From contig CM073466.1 of assembly GCA_037074535.1 (NCBI GenBank), positions 60,570,595-60,634,594 on the forward strand: a stretch of 64,000 nucleotides of DNA, given 5' to 3'. Positions 1 through 12,270 of the stretch are shown here, piece by piece; position 1 is the first letter of the stretch; each line of letters begins with the position of its first letter. The notes under the pieces were generated by a model. That model had not been told where the DNA came from and made no database searches. It saw only the letters and a program-made list of their open reading frames with translations. Made by a program: the position numbers and the translations under genes. The DNA is from Gleditsia sinensis. Taxonomy: Eukaryota > Streptophyta > Magnoliopsida > Fabales > Fabaceae.

Positions 1-189
1 GTTTAGTTGGGGTTAACATGATATGTAAGCACTTAATGGGCCATATCAATATATTTTTAGCTACAGCCAGGGTAGAGATGATAGAGGGACTAATTTTTTT
101 TAAAAAAATTGGAGACTTAATTTTGTGGTGATACAAATTCAGGGACTAATGTGTAGGGATCTAATAAATTTAGAGACTAAATTGTATGT

Positions 190-1310
190 TTACTAGATAT
201 AATTTTTAGCTTCCTTCAAAAAAGCTGCATCTCTAGAAGACATAGCTTCTTCAAAGGTTTTGGGATCATTTTCAATACTTAAAAATCTTATTGCAACTGT
301 CATATATACTTCCTTCAACAAGAAAATAAAAAAAATATGAATAAATAAAATCAAAGCCAAGATGTTGTTCTTTCTTATCTCTTTGACTCCTTGACTTTAT
401 ATGAACATCATATCCTTTATTTTGTTTGCAATGACATCATGACATTTTATTTACATTGTTTTGACTATGTTCACATAGTCTCATAAGAAGTATTATGTAA
501 AAATTTATTTTCAATAAAATCACACATGTAAAGACTTAACTATAACTTTTGATTCTGAATCTAGAAGCTATATGCCTTTGAATTTTGTACATATCCTACA
601 AATATGATTTTGATACACCTAGGTCTGAATTTTTACCTTTGGTGTTTAGGAACCTTATAAGATGAAATGCATCCCAACACTTAGAAATAATCTAAGTTTA
701 ATTTTCTTCCATTCTAAAGTTCAAAAGATTAGTTTTTCATACTTTTGGAAGGTATCCAATAGAGGATATGATATGTAGTTAATAATACTTCACCCCATAA
801 ATTATGCCATTGATATGCAACATAGCATTAACCATCTCTACCAACGTCCTATTTTTTTTTCTTAGCCAAACCATTCTATTGTGATGTATAAGAAGAACTT
901 TTTTGATGTATCAAACCATGCTTCACACAAAAATCATCAAATTTAGTAGAAAATTATTCTCTTTCCCTATCACTACAAACATCTTTATTTGGGCATCCTT
1001 TCGATTTTCTATTAAAAGGCTACATCTTTTTTTAATTAAATACACAAATGTGAATTGTGAATAGTCATTGATAAAGGTTATAAAATATCTTTTTCCCCTC
1101 TTGTTTATTCTCCATGTAATTCACATATGTTAGAATGCACAAGATCTAGAAATTATGTATTTTGTTTAATTTTAGGAAAGGTTTTCTTGGTCATTTTTGC
1201 TTGTATGCGTATTTCACATTTATCTCCATGCAAATGCTTGCAAGTAATTATAGAAACTCAATATCTTATTGAAACTTATACAGTGAAATAGGCATTTTTT
1301 GAATAATTCT
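190..1310 (-). pseudogene. Ty1/copia integrase remnant
   Basis: Translating the minus strand in shifting frames gives scattered pieces of a copia integrase core and its C-terminal side: a motif like SDREREFSTKFDDFC, then KHGLIHQKSSSYTSQ, then NRTLVEMVNAMLHI, then KCWDAFHLI. These match the conserved order in TNT1-like copia polyproteins (GGEY...F, HG..H..., NGVAERKNRTL..M...ML). Stops and frameshifts occur every few dozen codons, so nothing is translatable. No copia LTR was found on either side. Boundaries are approximate. Confidence 0.7.
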
Positions 1311-2234
1311 TAGACCATTAGGTTTTCTAATAAGTAAGAATAAGAGAGATGGTGGAATGAAAAATGATAATCTTTTGGAAAATATCTAAGTATCTATGTG
1401 GTAATCATATTTTCTTGAAGTGAAAATAAGTGAGAATGTGAAGGAAATATTGACTATTGAAAATATCTAGATATTTTTAGGTTGATAAATACATTTATAA
1501 ATACTTCACATGGCTATCATAAGTCTTTAAAAGATATAAATAAATAAAATAAATAAGAAATCAGTGAGTTAAAGAAATACAAAAAATTATTGTAACCTTC
1601 AACCAAAACACTCATCCTCATTGTCCCTTCTTCCTTTTTCTACTTCTTCATAAACTTTTAGCGTTATCTCCTTAAGAACTACCATCCACTTTGTTTCAAC
1701 ACCTACCATAGGCATGTAGCACCATTGTCTTCTGTTCTCAGCCTTCTTTTATGACTTAAGTCACCAAGAAACCTCTATGGATGCACATTAAAGTTTTGGG
1801 AGAAAATTCACCATGTAAAATTTGTTTTGGAGATGATTTAAAGTAAAAACACCAACCAATTCATGGATAGACTAATACTAAGACTGATTGAGGTTCCTAA
1901 AGCTTGTTTGAGGCTTTGATAATGAGCAATTTATAGATATTCCATAGCTTATTACTATTCACGTAGCCTTTTATACATCAATTTATATAATGTTATCCAT
2001 GATGTCATTTAAACCCAAAAAGATAGTAATGTTGCTCGAAATAGAGTGGGTAAACACCCTCTAAAAGTTGAGACATGCATAATAAGTATACATGGAGATT
2101 TTGTTACTCTAAGTTATATAATTCATAGTAATGAATAGTGCATATATAAAGTGTTTGATGAATTACTTAATAAATTCCACACCATATGAGGCTCTAATTC
2201 AAAATATATTATTACCAAAATGTTAATAGCATTT
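1311..2234. other. AT-rich stretch with no recognisable gene
   Basis: About 0.9 kb between the copia remnant and the LTR-like fragment. No open frame or family motif was recognised. It may be further decayed transposon sequence. Confidence 0.5.
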
Positions 2235-2545
2235 TGAAGTATATAATATAAGGTAATAAGATTCAAAATAACCCTTTTTTATATTTTGTTTTAGCTCAAG
2301 ACCTTGACACCTAACCTAATAACTTCACAAAAATATTGCACATTTTGACTCGTCAGGTTTGTGAGTGGAAACCATTACCTTTGAGTTACTAGTTAAGTTC
2401 TATGATAGATTATATCTATAAATGCATATGTATGAGTATTTCATATCTAATCATATGTGGTTATGGTTTATTTAAGAAATCATATATATTTGGCAAATTA
2501 TGAATTGAATGCTTCTTGTGCATTTGTAACTTGACAAGAAAATGC
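2235..2545 (+). repeat. Truncated LTR-like repeat, copy 1
   Basis: This segment aligns by eye with 34085-34390 in the same orientation. Shared stretches include AGATTCAAAATAAC, TTTTAGCTCAAG, TGACACCTA, GAGTGGAAACCA, TATCTATAAATGCATATG and TTGAATGCTTCTTGTG. The second copy runs on to a GGGGTGCGACA end like a gypsy LTR, so this is probably the 5' part of an LTR. It is cut off just before decayed gypsy reverse transcriptase begins. Confidence 0.6.
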
Positions 2546-2574
2546 AATGAGTATACATGCCTATGACTGTAAAG

Positions 2575-5089
2575 AATAAGTATTTGCTTCCCAAAATTAA
2601 TAATTTATTTGATTAGTTGCAAGGGGTAGAATACTTTATTGACTTGCATTTAAAGTGTCATCAACTTTGAATTAAGAAGAAAAACATTCCAAAGACTGTC
2701 ATTAGCACTCGCAACATATATTATGAGTTATTGGTCATGTCTTTTGGATTCACTAATACTCTGATAGCATTCATGGACCTTATGAATAGGGTGTTTAAGC
2801 TATTCCTAAACCAATTTGTTATGGCCTTTTTTGATGAGATTTTGGTATATTCCAAGAGTGAAGAAGAACATAAAAGATACCTTTGTATTGTCTTACAAAC
2901 ACTCAAAGAAAATAAGCTATATGCCAAAATTTCTATGTGTGAATTATGGTTAATTCATGAAATCCTTTTGGGACATATAGTGTTTATAAAAGGAATACGT
3001 GTAGACCCCAAATAGATAGAAGTAGTACAGTAATAGCCTTGTCTAACTAATTTATTAGAAATTTAGAGCTTTCTAAATTTAGTTAGGTATTACAAGAGAT
3101 TTGTTAAGAAGTATTCTTGAATAGCAGCACCATTAACTCAGTTAACCCATAAATGTGTTAAATTTCTACAGTCAAAAGTCTATGAAAAAAATTTTCAAAG
3201 CTCAATACTTGCCTCATTTCAGCTCTAATTCTTGCACTCCCCTCAAATAGGGGAAAATATACTATATTTTGTAATGTTTCACGTGTCTAACTTGAGTATG
3301 TATTAATGCAAGATGATAAAGTGATTGCATATGTCTTAAAGCAACTAAAATAACATGAGAAAAATTACCTTACTTATTATCTAGAGATAGTGATTATGAT
3401 CTTCACACTAAAGATTTGGAAGTGTTATTTGTATAGGGAAACTTATTCACTTATCATAAGAATCTCAAGTATATATTTGACAAAAGGATTTGAATATGAG
3501 ATAAAGAAGATGGGTAAATTTATTAAAAGATTATGATTATACAATCTCATATCATCCAAGGAAAGCAAATGTATTCACAAATGTTTTAAGTAGGAAGTCA
3601 ATAGATAGTTTATCACAATTAATGGCTGTGCATAGCTAGGTGGTTAAAGACTTGTATAGTTGTGTGGCTAATGGAGTTAGAGTTGAAATAACACTTATCG
3701 AGGTGTCATTAACACATTTTCAAGTGAAGTCAACTCTGATTGAAATGGTTAAAAAAGCAGAAGCATCTAATCCCAAAGTCTATGCTTGGAATAGTAAGTG
3801 TGAACAATCTAAAATGGATGAATTTTGAGAGATGGATAAGGAATATTAAGATATCAAGATTGAGTGTTGTGTTGATAAGTTCAGAAGAAAAGAAGAAGAT
3901 TATTGATGTAGCTGATTGTCCCTCAAACATAATGCATCTTGGTTCTTCCTAAATGTACAAGAACTTAAAGAAATTTTATTGGTGGAAAGGTATGAAAAGA
4001 AAAGTGGCTAATTTTGTTTCTAAGTGTCTAGTGTGCCAACTAGTAAAAGCTAAGTATCAAAAGCCTGTATAAATGTTACAAAGGTTAGATATTTCATAGT
4101 GGAAATGAGAGAAGATTACCATAGACTTTGTAATTAGACTTTCGAAGACTTTTAAGGGTTATGATTTTTTTCGGATTATTGTGGACCGATTAACCAAGCT
4201 AGCACATTTTCTTCCTGTGAAAGCCATATATTCAACATATCAATATGCTAAGCTATACTTGGATGAAGTGGTATCTTTGCATAGAGTACTTGTTTCTATT
4301 ATTTCTGATTGAGGTGCTTAGTTCACTATCGCTTTTTGGAAATCCTTTCAAGAGGCTATTGGCACTCAATTGCATTTTAGTACAACATTTCATCCTTAGA
4401 CTTATAAACAATTAAAAATAACTATATAGACTTTGGAGGATATATTGCAAGCCTATGTGATGGATTTTGAAGGTAGTTGGGATTAATACCTACCTTTTAG
4501 GGAGTTTGCATACAATAAGAATTATCATCGTAGAATTCAAATGGCTCTATTTAAGGCTTTGTATAGAAAGAAGTATAGATCCCCAGTTGGATGGTTTGAA
4601 GTATGAGAACACCAGCTATTGGGACCAAAATTAGTGCAAGAAACTTTGGAGATAGTGCATGTGATTTAATAAAGTTTTAAAAAAAATCAAGAGTAGGTAG
4701 AAGTCTTATGCAGACTACTGTATAAGGTAGGTATAGTTCAAAGTCAAAGATTACATCTTGAAAGTGTTACTATTTAAGGTTGCTATGAGATTTGGTAAGA
4801 AAAAAAAATTAAGTTAAATGTTAATAAAACTCTTCTAGATCTTGGATAAGGTAGAAGTAGTGGCACATAAGTTGGCATTTCTGCCAGATATAGAAAGATT
4901 ACACCCAATGTTCCATGTATCGATACTTTAAAAGTACCTACCTGAAGAATTCCATCGCTTACAAATTCAAAAGGTGAAAATAGGTAAAAATTTGTCTTAT
5001 GAGGAGTAACTAGTGGCAACCATAGGTTAACAAGTCCTAAACTTTGGTCTAAGACCATTCTTTTTGTCAAAGTAGTTTAGCAACACTAT
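2575..5089 (+). pseudogene. Decayed Ty3/gypsy pol (RT, RNase H, integrase, chromodomain side)
   Basis: The order is that of a plant chromovirus pol. Reverse transcriptase is at 2575-3100, with LLPKINNLFD followed by LVMSFGFTNT, and FFDEILVYSKSEEEH in place of the usual F(I/V)DDIL. RNase H remnants include SYHPRKANV near 3540-3600. The integrase zinc region is near 3950-4080 (KCLVCQLVKAKYQKP) and the core at 4090-4560. A post-integrase region reading FHVS.L.KYLPEE is near 4910-4950. Many stops and frameshifts separate the pieces. The chromodomain side ends abruptly at 5089, where an LTR begins, so this copy was the target of a later insertion. It encodes nothing now. Confidence 0.85.
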
Positions 5090-7401
5090 TGTAACATCCC
5101 GTAATTTTTATTTTAAAATAATAATATTTTTCTATAAACAAATATATTTTTATTTATTTAAAAATTATTATGTTCTGCTAAAAGCAAATATATTTTTAAT
5201 TAAAGTAATTATTGTTTTGTTTGAAATAATTATATTGGCCTTTAATAAATTTTTTTTGTATTTTTAGAAATATTTTTTCTTTTATTATGAATAAAGATAT
5301 TTATTTTGTGATTTGTTTTATTAAGATTTTTATCAAGAAAAGTCATGATTTAAGAGTTTAACTAAATGTTTATGAGAATGTAAATTTTTAGAAATTTTTG
5401 AGATGTTTTAAGATGAAAAACGGTATTTATATGAATAAATATAAAATAAAATTATATTATTCAATTATTAAATAATAATAATAATTATTATTATAAAAAT
5501 AATAATAAAGAAAAGGAGGAAGGGGAAGACGGAATACAAACCGAGGTTGAGGAGAATGAATAGTAAATAATGTGAATAGTACTTTTATATTTTCTCTCTA
5601 AATCTAGAGTTTCTATAGGCCTCTGATCTCAAAACTAATGGTACCAATGGATTTAGGACGAAAAATACTACGATTTTGACCGAACAATTTCTCAAATCAG
5701 CCGTAGAATCGTCGTAGATCGGAAGTAGAAAATCTCAGTAAAAGGTAAACTCTGAAACTCTTACTTAGAGATCTCAAATTGAAAATCTGACACTGTATAT
5801 AGATTCAGGAGCTAGATAAACTTTAGGATATAAAATTTTTCAGCTATCTAACAATTTTTTGTTCTTGGTAAATAGTTTTTTCTGGCGATGAATAGTATTT
5901 TTCGACGGTAAATAGTGTTTTTCGGCCATGAATAATGACCAAGTTTTCGGAATAATTTCTTTGATTTTTAGATCCTCCGGACACAATTTTGAAGTCTGTT
6001 TAGTATTGAAAAAGTGCATTTTAGGGCTGTCTAATCTAGAACCCTTACCATGTGAGTAGATAATTCTTTCTATGACTTGCTTTATACTCTTCTTGATCTT
6101 TAAATGTGTATTTAATTATGTTTATAAGATATTTACACTTTTATATGTTTTTTAAATGCCTTAAAATTATCTAAATTGCTTACAATTTTGATTATAGTTC
6201 AAGAAGAGTATAGTTTTGAGAAATGGATTTCTGAACTCATGATATATCTGATTTCACATGTATTTCTCATTAAATGGTGAAATGAATATTTATGCACGTG
6301 ATATTGATTTATAAAGCTATATGATTACCTCGAGAAAGGGCATGTATATTTGATTCTAAATGTATTTATCATTATTTGATAAAGTGAATATTATGTGCAT
6401 GATGCATTAATTCGTAAAGTTATATCCTTGTAAAAATGATGCATGTCATATTATAAATAAGATTGAATGGCAAGCGTAAAGCTCATGGCGAGTTACTTGA
6501 TAAATATGACAAGCGTAAAGTTCATGGCGAATTGCTTGATAATTTTACATGTATTTATATGTATGGATAAATATCGACGAGTTGTATGGCTTGTGACGGT
6601 ACCAAATAGGGGACGTCATATTATCTTGAGTGAGCCGAGGGAGGGCCGCTCCAACCGGATGACAGTGGTAATGTGGAGGGCAGGAGAGTGATGTACTCAC
6701 ATTCCCTGATCACTTATTATGACTATAGTCGATCAGTCAATATGCGTATAGCAAATGAGTTATGTTTTCATTACATTGACCAGATCACCGAGTGAGGCAA
6801 GTCATTTTAAAAGTTATAACTTTATCTCAAAAGTTTACTATAGCTTATACAGCTGAGCATAACAACATTTATTTAATGATCATATCGTGTTGCATATGGT
6901 TTTGGATATCTAAATATCCTTTGAATTAAGAATATTTGAAATACGGGTCCCATATGAATGTACTTCTGAACTGTATTATCTATGTGACAAATTTTAAAAT
7001 ATAAGTACATCCATATGCTGACCTAAGAGGTCATAGGAGGAATTATTTACTCACTGAGTTGTCAAACTCACTACACGATATTTTCACATTTTTTAGATAA
7101 GAATACAGAGTTTGATTCTTCAGATAGTTGACCAGTTAGACAAAATGATCTCTGGGTGAACTTACTTTGTTTCCATGGCTCATACATTTTGATTTATATT
7201 GTGCTTGTACTTTAGAGTGTGCTTTGAAATGCTACAGGCAGGATCCTTACTTCTGTTGTACTTTGATATTTATAGATTTGGTCTGTATATTGTGTATACA
7301 TGAGAGAAATGACAAAGAATTGAATTGTGCATCTTTATGGAGAATATCTAATTGCGGAAAAAAATGTTTATTTTACGTAACGTAAAATTGGGGGCATTAC
7401 A
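5090..7401 (+). repeat. 5' LTR of the second gypsy element (2.3 kb)
   Basis: Starts TGTAACATCCCG and ends GGGGCATTACA, the typical TG...CA limits of gypsy LTRs, and is followed at once by an initiator-Met primer site. The first 0.75 kb recurs at 11299-12070 with only scattered differences. Inside are two short degenerate tandem repeats, one of about 110 bp at 6240-6440 and one of about 39 bp at 6469-6542 (core CAAGCGTAAAG.TCATGGCGA). It interrupts the gypsy pol to its left. The base quintet before it is ACTAT, but the matching 3' flank is lost, so a target-site duplication cannot be tested. Confidence 0.85.
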
Positions 7402-7404
7402 AGT

Positions 7405-7415
7405 TGGTATCAGAG
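7405..7415 (+). other. Primer binding site (tRNA-iMet type)
   Basis: TGGTATCAGAG lies four bases after the LTR end. It is the complement of the 3' end of plant initiator-Met tRNA, the usual minus-strand primer of Ty3/gypsy elements. Confidence 0.85.
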
Positions 7416-7974
7416 AAATATGTTTCCCTGTGGCTATCAAAGCAAAGGATTCTGTAGTAAGACTTTGAGTATGGGTATGTAACCGCAGACATATTTATAC
7501 TCACGATGCTGTTGTGGAATTCTATAGGGTATTGTTCTCTTCTTCCTTATAACTCTTTTCCTTAGATATGCAATGTTTAAGAACCAAAAACTATGTCCTA
7601 GATAATGTTTGTTGAGTGTGGACTACCAGTTCAGCTTTTGAACTCGTGTTGATGAACAATGATAAAGAGAACACTCTTGGGTATAAAGAAAAAGAATTAG
7701 CTGAAAATAAGAAAATTTCATCCAAACACAAAGGTAATGCCGTGTTTGGATGTCAATTATATTTGAATTGATTGTTTGATTTGTTTATGTGAAACAATAT
7801 GACGAATGGTTAATACAATTTTGATAGTGAGTTATGATGTGATCAAGGTTGAATTTGAAAGCAGAGAATCTATAAAGATAATATTTTCAATGATATATTT
7901 TGTTGATATAAAGAATCGAAGACAATTTGGTTTTCAATAATATTATGTATAAGCATTATGATTAAGAAAGATGA
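7416..7974 (+). other. 5' interior of the gypsy element; gag not recognisable
   Basis: Between primer site and reverse transcriptase an intact element would carry gag and protease, normally over 2 kb. Only about 0.55 kb is present and no gag, zinc-knuckle or DSGA motif was seen, so most of gag-protease is deleted. Confidence 0.5.
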
Positions 7975-8439
7975 ATCACTATAACTATGCATAGATTATA
8001 GACAGTTGAATAAGGTGACAGTAAACACATTACCTTGTATAGATGACCTGTTTGACCAGTTACAAGGTGTTCAATATTTTTTTTTTCAAAAATTGATTTG
8101 GGATATGAGTAACATTAATTAAGGATAAGAGAAGAGGATGTACAAATTTTTTTTTATAGGACTCATTATAGGCATTATGAGTTCTTGGTGATGTCATTTA
8201 GTTTGACAAATATCCTAACTGCATTCATAGATTTAATGAATAGTAATTAGGTCATCCCTGAATCAACTTGTTATTATATTTATTGATGATATACTAGAAT
8301 ATTTCAAAAGTTCAGAGGATCATAAGCAACATTCAAAGATAGTTTTACCAACTCTAAGGGAGTATGGTTGGTAAAGATGGTATCCAAGTATACTCTAAGA
8401 AAGTAAAAGTGGTACAATAATAGCTATGCTTTACTACAT
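7975..8439 (+). pseudogene. Gypsy reverse transcriptase fragment
   Basis: Plus-strand pieces read LCIDYRQLNKVTVN, IDDLFDQLQGVQ, YEFLVMSF, IYIDDILEYFKSSEDHKQH and a final KVKVVQ, matching the palm and thumb of a chromovirus RT in order. The YIDD-type catalytic motif survives. Stops and small indels break the frame. The RT homology ends where an antisense LOG copy begins near 8440. Confidence 0.85.
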
Positions 8440-9090
8440 CTAAAGATGAAGATTCAAATCCAATTTGCGCTTCCTGCGGTTGTCTGCTGTTCATTCTATT
8501 TGAGCCATAGTTGGATCAGGTACATGAACATATGCTTGTAAAGCATCAATCAACTCCTCAGCATTTGAAGCCGAGATGAGAATTCGTCATGCTGAGTGTG
8601 AGATGAACTTTTATTCCACAACATGATCAAGAAAAGACAACAGACCTTCAAAGAAGTGGTTAACATTTAACAAACCTATCGGTTTGTGATACATATTCAG
8701 TTGTGTCCAAGAAACTATTTGAAAAATCTCTTCTAAAGTACCAAAACCACCTGATAAGGCAATGAAGGCATCAGCATTGCTCATTATTCTAGCCATGCGC
8801 TCATGCAAGGAAGCTATCCTAAACTCTTCCCCAATTGTCTTTCCTACAATGTTAGATGCAGCTAGAGCTGTAGGAATAATACCTAGAACTTGGCATCCTC
8901 CTACATGGGCAGCTGTAGACACACACCCCATTAATCCACGGTTACCTCCATCATAGACTAAATGAATTTTTCTCCTGGCGAGTACCATACCCAGGTTTTG
9001 TGCAGCTTTCACATACTTTCCATCTTTTCGAGGACTAGAAATAAAAAAGACACAAATATTTCAAAATTAACGAAATGTGATTCCCTCCAT
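8440..9090 (-). pseudogene. LOG-like: Intronless LOG (cytokinin riboside 5'-monophosphate phosphoribohydrolase) pseudogene
   Basis: LOG enzymes release active cytokinin bases from their nucleotide form. From an ATG at 9090 to a TAG at about 8440 the minus strand gives one collinear frame of about 216 codons, the usual LOG length. Landmarks in order: NICVF, KIHLVYDGGNRGLMG, GCQVLGIIP, the nucleotide-binding and catalytic motif SGGFGTLEE (family PGGxGTxxE), KPIGLLNVN, and a basic tail ending KRKLDLNLHL. Five in-frame stops were read: two near codons 8-10, then 8611-8613, 8587-8589 and 8491-8493. The last three fit C-to-T or G-to-A change. The Pro of PGG is Ser and YGGG is YDGG. Plant LOG genes normally have several introns; none is present, so this looks like a reverse-transcribed copy. 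It lies antisense in gypsy reverse transcriptase, with gypsy sequence abutting the stop codon. The LOG identity is firm; the mechanism is inference. Confidence 0.85.
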
Positions 9091-10704
9091 AGCTGCACAC
9101 ACCTTAACTTGGAGTATGAAAGTAAAAAAATTAACGTGTGCATTTATAGAACTCAAAGAATGGCATACTTATGATAGCTATGCGAATAGGCCGGGAATAA
9201 TTAGAACAGTATGTGAGTGATTGGAGGATATTAGTTAAATTGAAGGTGAAATTTTCAAAAATGACGATAAGTATGTATATGTACAGTAATTGTGATAGTC
9301 GCTCATATTAGGCATATAAAGAGAATAAGGTTAAGATATCACTAGAAATTTGTCTTTTCCTTATTGTCCTTGATTCAGCATTGATGTCTTGATTCTTGTA
9401 GGAAAGTTGTAAGTGATAGGTGTAATTGTAAAAAAAATAGTTAAAATGGAAACAACTTAGTTGTTGAAGAGGGACAATCAAATGATTTATTTTTGTTTTC
9501 CCAATGTTTTTGCCAGTCGACTATTAGTATTATTAAGTCGAGTAGCTATTTTGAGAAATTTTAATTTAGACTGGTTATTTTACAGTTGATTGATTATATT
9601 TATTTTGAAGCAATCAACCGTATCCTACCAGTTAACTACGTATTCTTTGATTTTCAAAAACTTTTATAAACTCAGAAATGCTTCTTTTCCATGTGATATT
9701 ATTCCACCGAATGACAGTAGCTTTGAATTAAATTTTGCCATATATATTCAAAATTTGTGGCCATCGATTTTTGTCGAAATAACAGCTAGATTTGTTTACA
9801 GATTTTCAAAAATTACGGCCACCGATTTTAATTTTATTTCAATGCTTTGTCTAAATTTCTAACTTCCTATTTTGGCACCATGCTCTATTAAGTATTCCAC
9901 ATTTTCTGCTGCATTGTCCTACATTAATATTTGGTATTAAATGCAAGATTTTTTTTTTCATATTATAAGGAAGGTTAATTTCTGTTCTTTGAAACTTAGT
10001 TATTATAGTGTCGAATTGGTTAGTAGGTTAAAGTAATAGAGATTTTGAAAGGAGTGGACGGATAATGATCTTATGGTGTTTTGACGAATATAATCAAGAG
10101 AATTAGTGGTGTTGATGTTTTTGAGGAATAAAATATAGGAACTAGGATTTAAATTAATCTTTGAACTCTTAATTTGGAAATATGGAGAATATTCTAATAA
10201 TCATATGTAAGTGATCAAGATATTTGTGTTAAAGGTTTATACCATGCTAAATTGAATCTAGTATCTAGGATGTGAATATGTTGAAATTGAAAATTCTTGT
10301 ATGAATAATTGTTGAAAAAAATACTTCTTGAAATGATTGGGTGAATTAAATGGGATTAATATAAGTTAGAATGAGGTGCATTTAGATGTGATAGAAGAAA
10401 GGATTGAAATTTTTGATAATGAATTTGTTGGTGTTAATAAGAGGGTATAGAGTTACTGTGATAAGATAAGTTAGAATTGTTAGACATTAGCCAATGAAAC
10501 ATAAACATTATAAAATATTTAATAGATTTATTGCTATGTATGTTTAACATATTGATTAATGGATTTTAGGGGAAAAAAATAGATGATGGATTAAGATGAT
10601 GATATTCATGGGATGATGTTGACATATGAGAATCAAAGATGACTTGATAGAAGCCTGGAATAAGAAAAGATAGATATATCCATGCGAGCTTGAGGATATA
10701 AAGT
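9091..10704. other. Unassigned 1.6 kb inside the gypsy element
   Basis: Here RNase H and integrase would be expected, but no clear pol motif was found on the plus strand. No continuation of the LOG gene was recognised on the minus strand. Several modest open frames exist (for example plus strand 9590-9862), but none resembles a known protein. It may be foreign sequence brought in with the LOG copy, or pol decayed beyond recognition by eye. Confidence 0.5.
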
Positions 10705-11298
10705 GAAATTGATTAGAAAAAAAATACAAACAATTCAATACAGACCAAAAGTCTATAAGGACCATGAATGTTGAGCACTAAAAATTATTAGTTGGTGACC
10801 ACATATTCTTGAAGGACTCACCAGTGAAAGAGGTAATGGGGTTGGAAAGAAGGAAAAAATTAAGCTCTAGTATATAGACTCTTTTAAAAACTTGAACAAA
10901 GTAGGCATAGTAATACATTGCATAGCCTTGCCATCATGATTGAGTAATGTGGATACAGACTTTCTTGCATCAATGCTAAGAAAGTACCTATTAGATTCTT
11001 CTTAAGTTACCTAATTTCAAGAAATTCAATTGGACAAAAATTTGACTTATCTATGGGTACAATTGATGTTTATTGTTGATCGACAAGTAAAGAACTTATG
11101 GATGAAAGAAATCCTTATAATCAAGTTATATGACAAAATCACTCAAGTGAAGAGACATATTAAAAAGTAAATATGTTATATAGAAAAGATATCTCCAATT
11201 ATTTGAGTAATAAGGTTGATAACTCCGAATTATACCTTGATTTTATTCCCTACATGTGATAGGATGGGCTAAAATTCGTGGACCGAATTTCTTAAGGG
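10705..11298 (+). pseudogene. Gypsy pol 3' end (post-integrase region)
   Basis: Pieces read VKLIRKK, QYRPKVYKDH, then FLASMLRKYLLDSS and FQEIQLDK. These match the segment after the integrase core of the better-preserved minus-strand element at 14805-18011 (VKLIRERLL, VSMLRKYLPDPS, QPQEI). The frame is broken repeatedly. A purine run TTAAGGGGG at 11293-11300 is the remnant polypurine tract before the 3' LTR. Confidence 0.75.
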
Positions 11299-12118
11299 GG
11301 TAACATCCCGTAATTTTTATTTTTAAATAATAATATTTTGCTATAAACACATATATTTTTATTTATTTAAAAATTATTATGTTCTGCTAAAAGCAAATAT
11401 ATTTTTAATTAAAGTAATTATTTTTTTGTTTGAAATAATTATATTGGCCTTTAATAATTTTTTTTGTATTTTTAGAAATATTCTTTCTTTTATTATGTAT
11501 AAATATATTTATTTTGTGATTTTTTTTATTAAGATTTTTATCAAGAAAAGTCATGATTTAAGAATTTAACTAAAGGTTTATGAGAATGTAAATTTTTTAA
11601 AAATTTTGGGATGTTTTAGGATGAAAAAATGTATTTATATGAATAAATATAAAATAAAATTATATTATTCAATTATTAAATAATAATAATAATTATTATT
11701 ATAAAAATAATAATAAAGAAAAAGGGAAGGGGAAAGACGGAATACAAACTGAGGATGAGGAGAATGAATAGTAAATAGTGTGAATAATTTTTATATTTTC
11801 TCTCTAGATCTGGAGTTTTTACAGGCCTCCGATCTCAAAACTAATGGTACCAATGGATTTAGGATGGAGAATACTATAATTTTGACTGAACAATTTTTCA
11901 AATTAGCCATAGAATCGCCGTAGATCGGAAGTAGAAAATCTTAGAAAAAGGTAAACTTTGAAACTCTTACTTAGAAACCTCAAATTGGAAATCTGATGCC
12001 GTAGATATATTCAGGAGATAGATAAACCTTAGAATATGAAATTTTTCAGATATCTGACAACTTTTTGTTTTGGTGTCTGAAATTTTTCAGCTATCTGACA
12101 ACTTTTTCAGCTATCTGA
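11299..12118 (+). repeat. Truncated 3' LTR of the second gypsy element
   Basis: GTAACATCCCG at 11300 onward repeats the 5' LTR start. About 0.77 kb aligns with 5090-5860, including the ATT/AAT-rich block and the tract GATCTCAAAACTAATGGTAC. Similarity fails near 12070. A short segment then repeats TTTTTCAGCTATCTGAC twice more before unrelated LTR sequence begins near 12119. Roughly 1.5 kb of this LTR is missing. Confidence 0.8.
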
Positions 12119-12248
12119 CCGGCACGGCATAAGGGTTTCCCCCTAGCCGTAAGCCTAACACATAGCATGCACAAAACATTCAGCACACAATCCAGAGTAC
12201 ATAATAAATATAACTGGCCACATATGCCACATCCAATATAAGAAAATA

Positions 12249-12270
12249 ATATATATATATATATATATAT
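12249..12270. repeat. (TA)n microsatellite
   Basis: About eleven consecutive TA dinucleotides inside the LTR. Confidence 0.9.

Noticed and set aside
8440..9090. Functional LOG gene
   Set aside because: Several in-frame stops, a changed PGG motif and loss of the VFCGS nucleotide-binding text make activity implausible.
9590..9862. 90-codon plus-strand frame inside the gypsy element
   Set aside because: Phe/Tyr/Ser-rich, no motif, within decayed transposon sequence; open by chance in AT-rich DNA.
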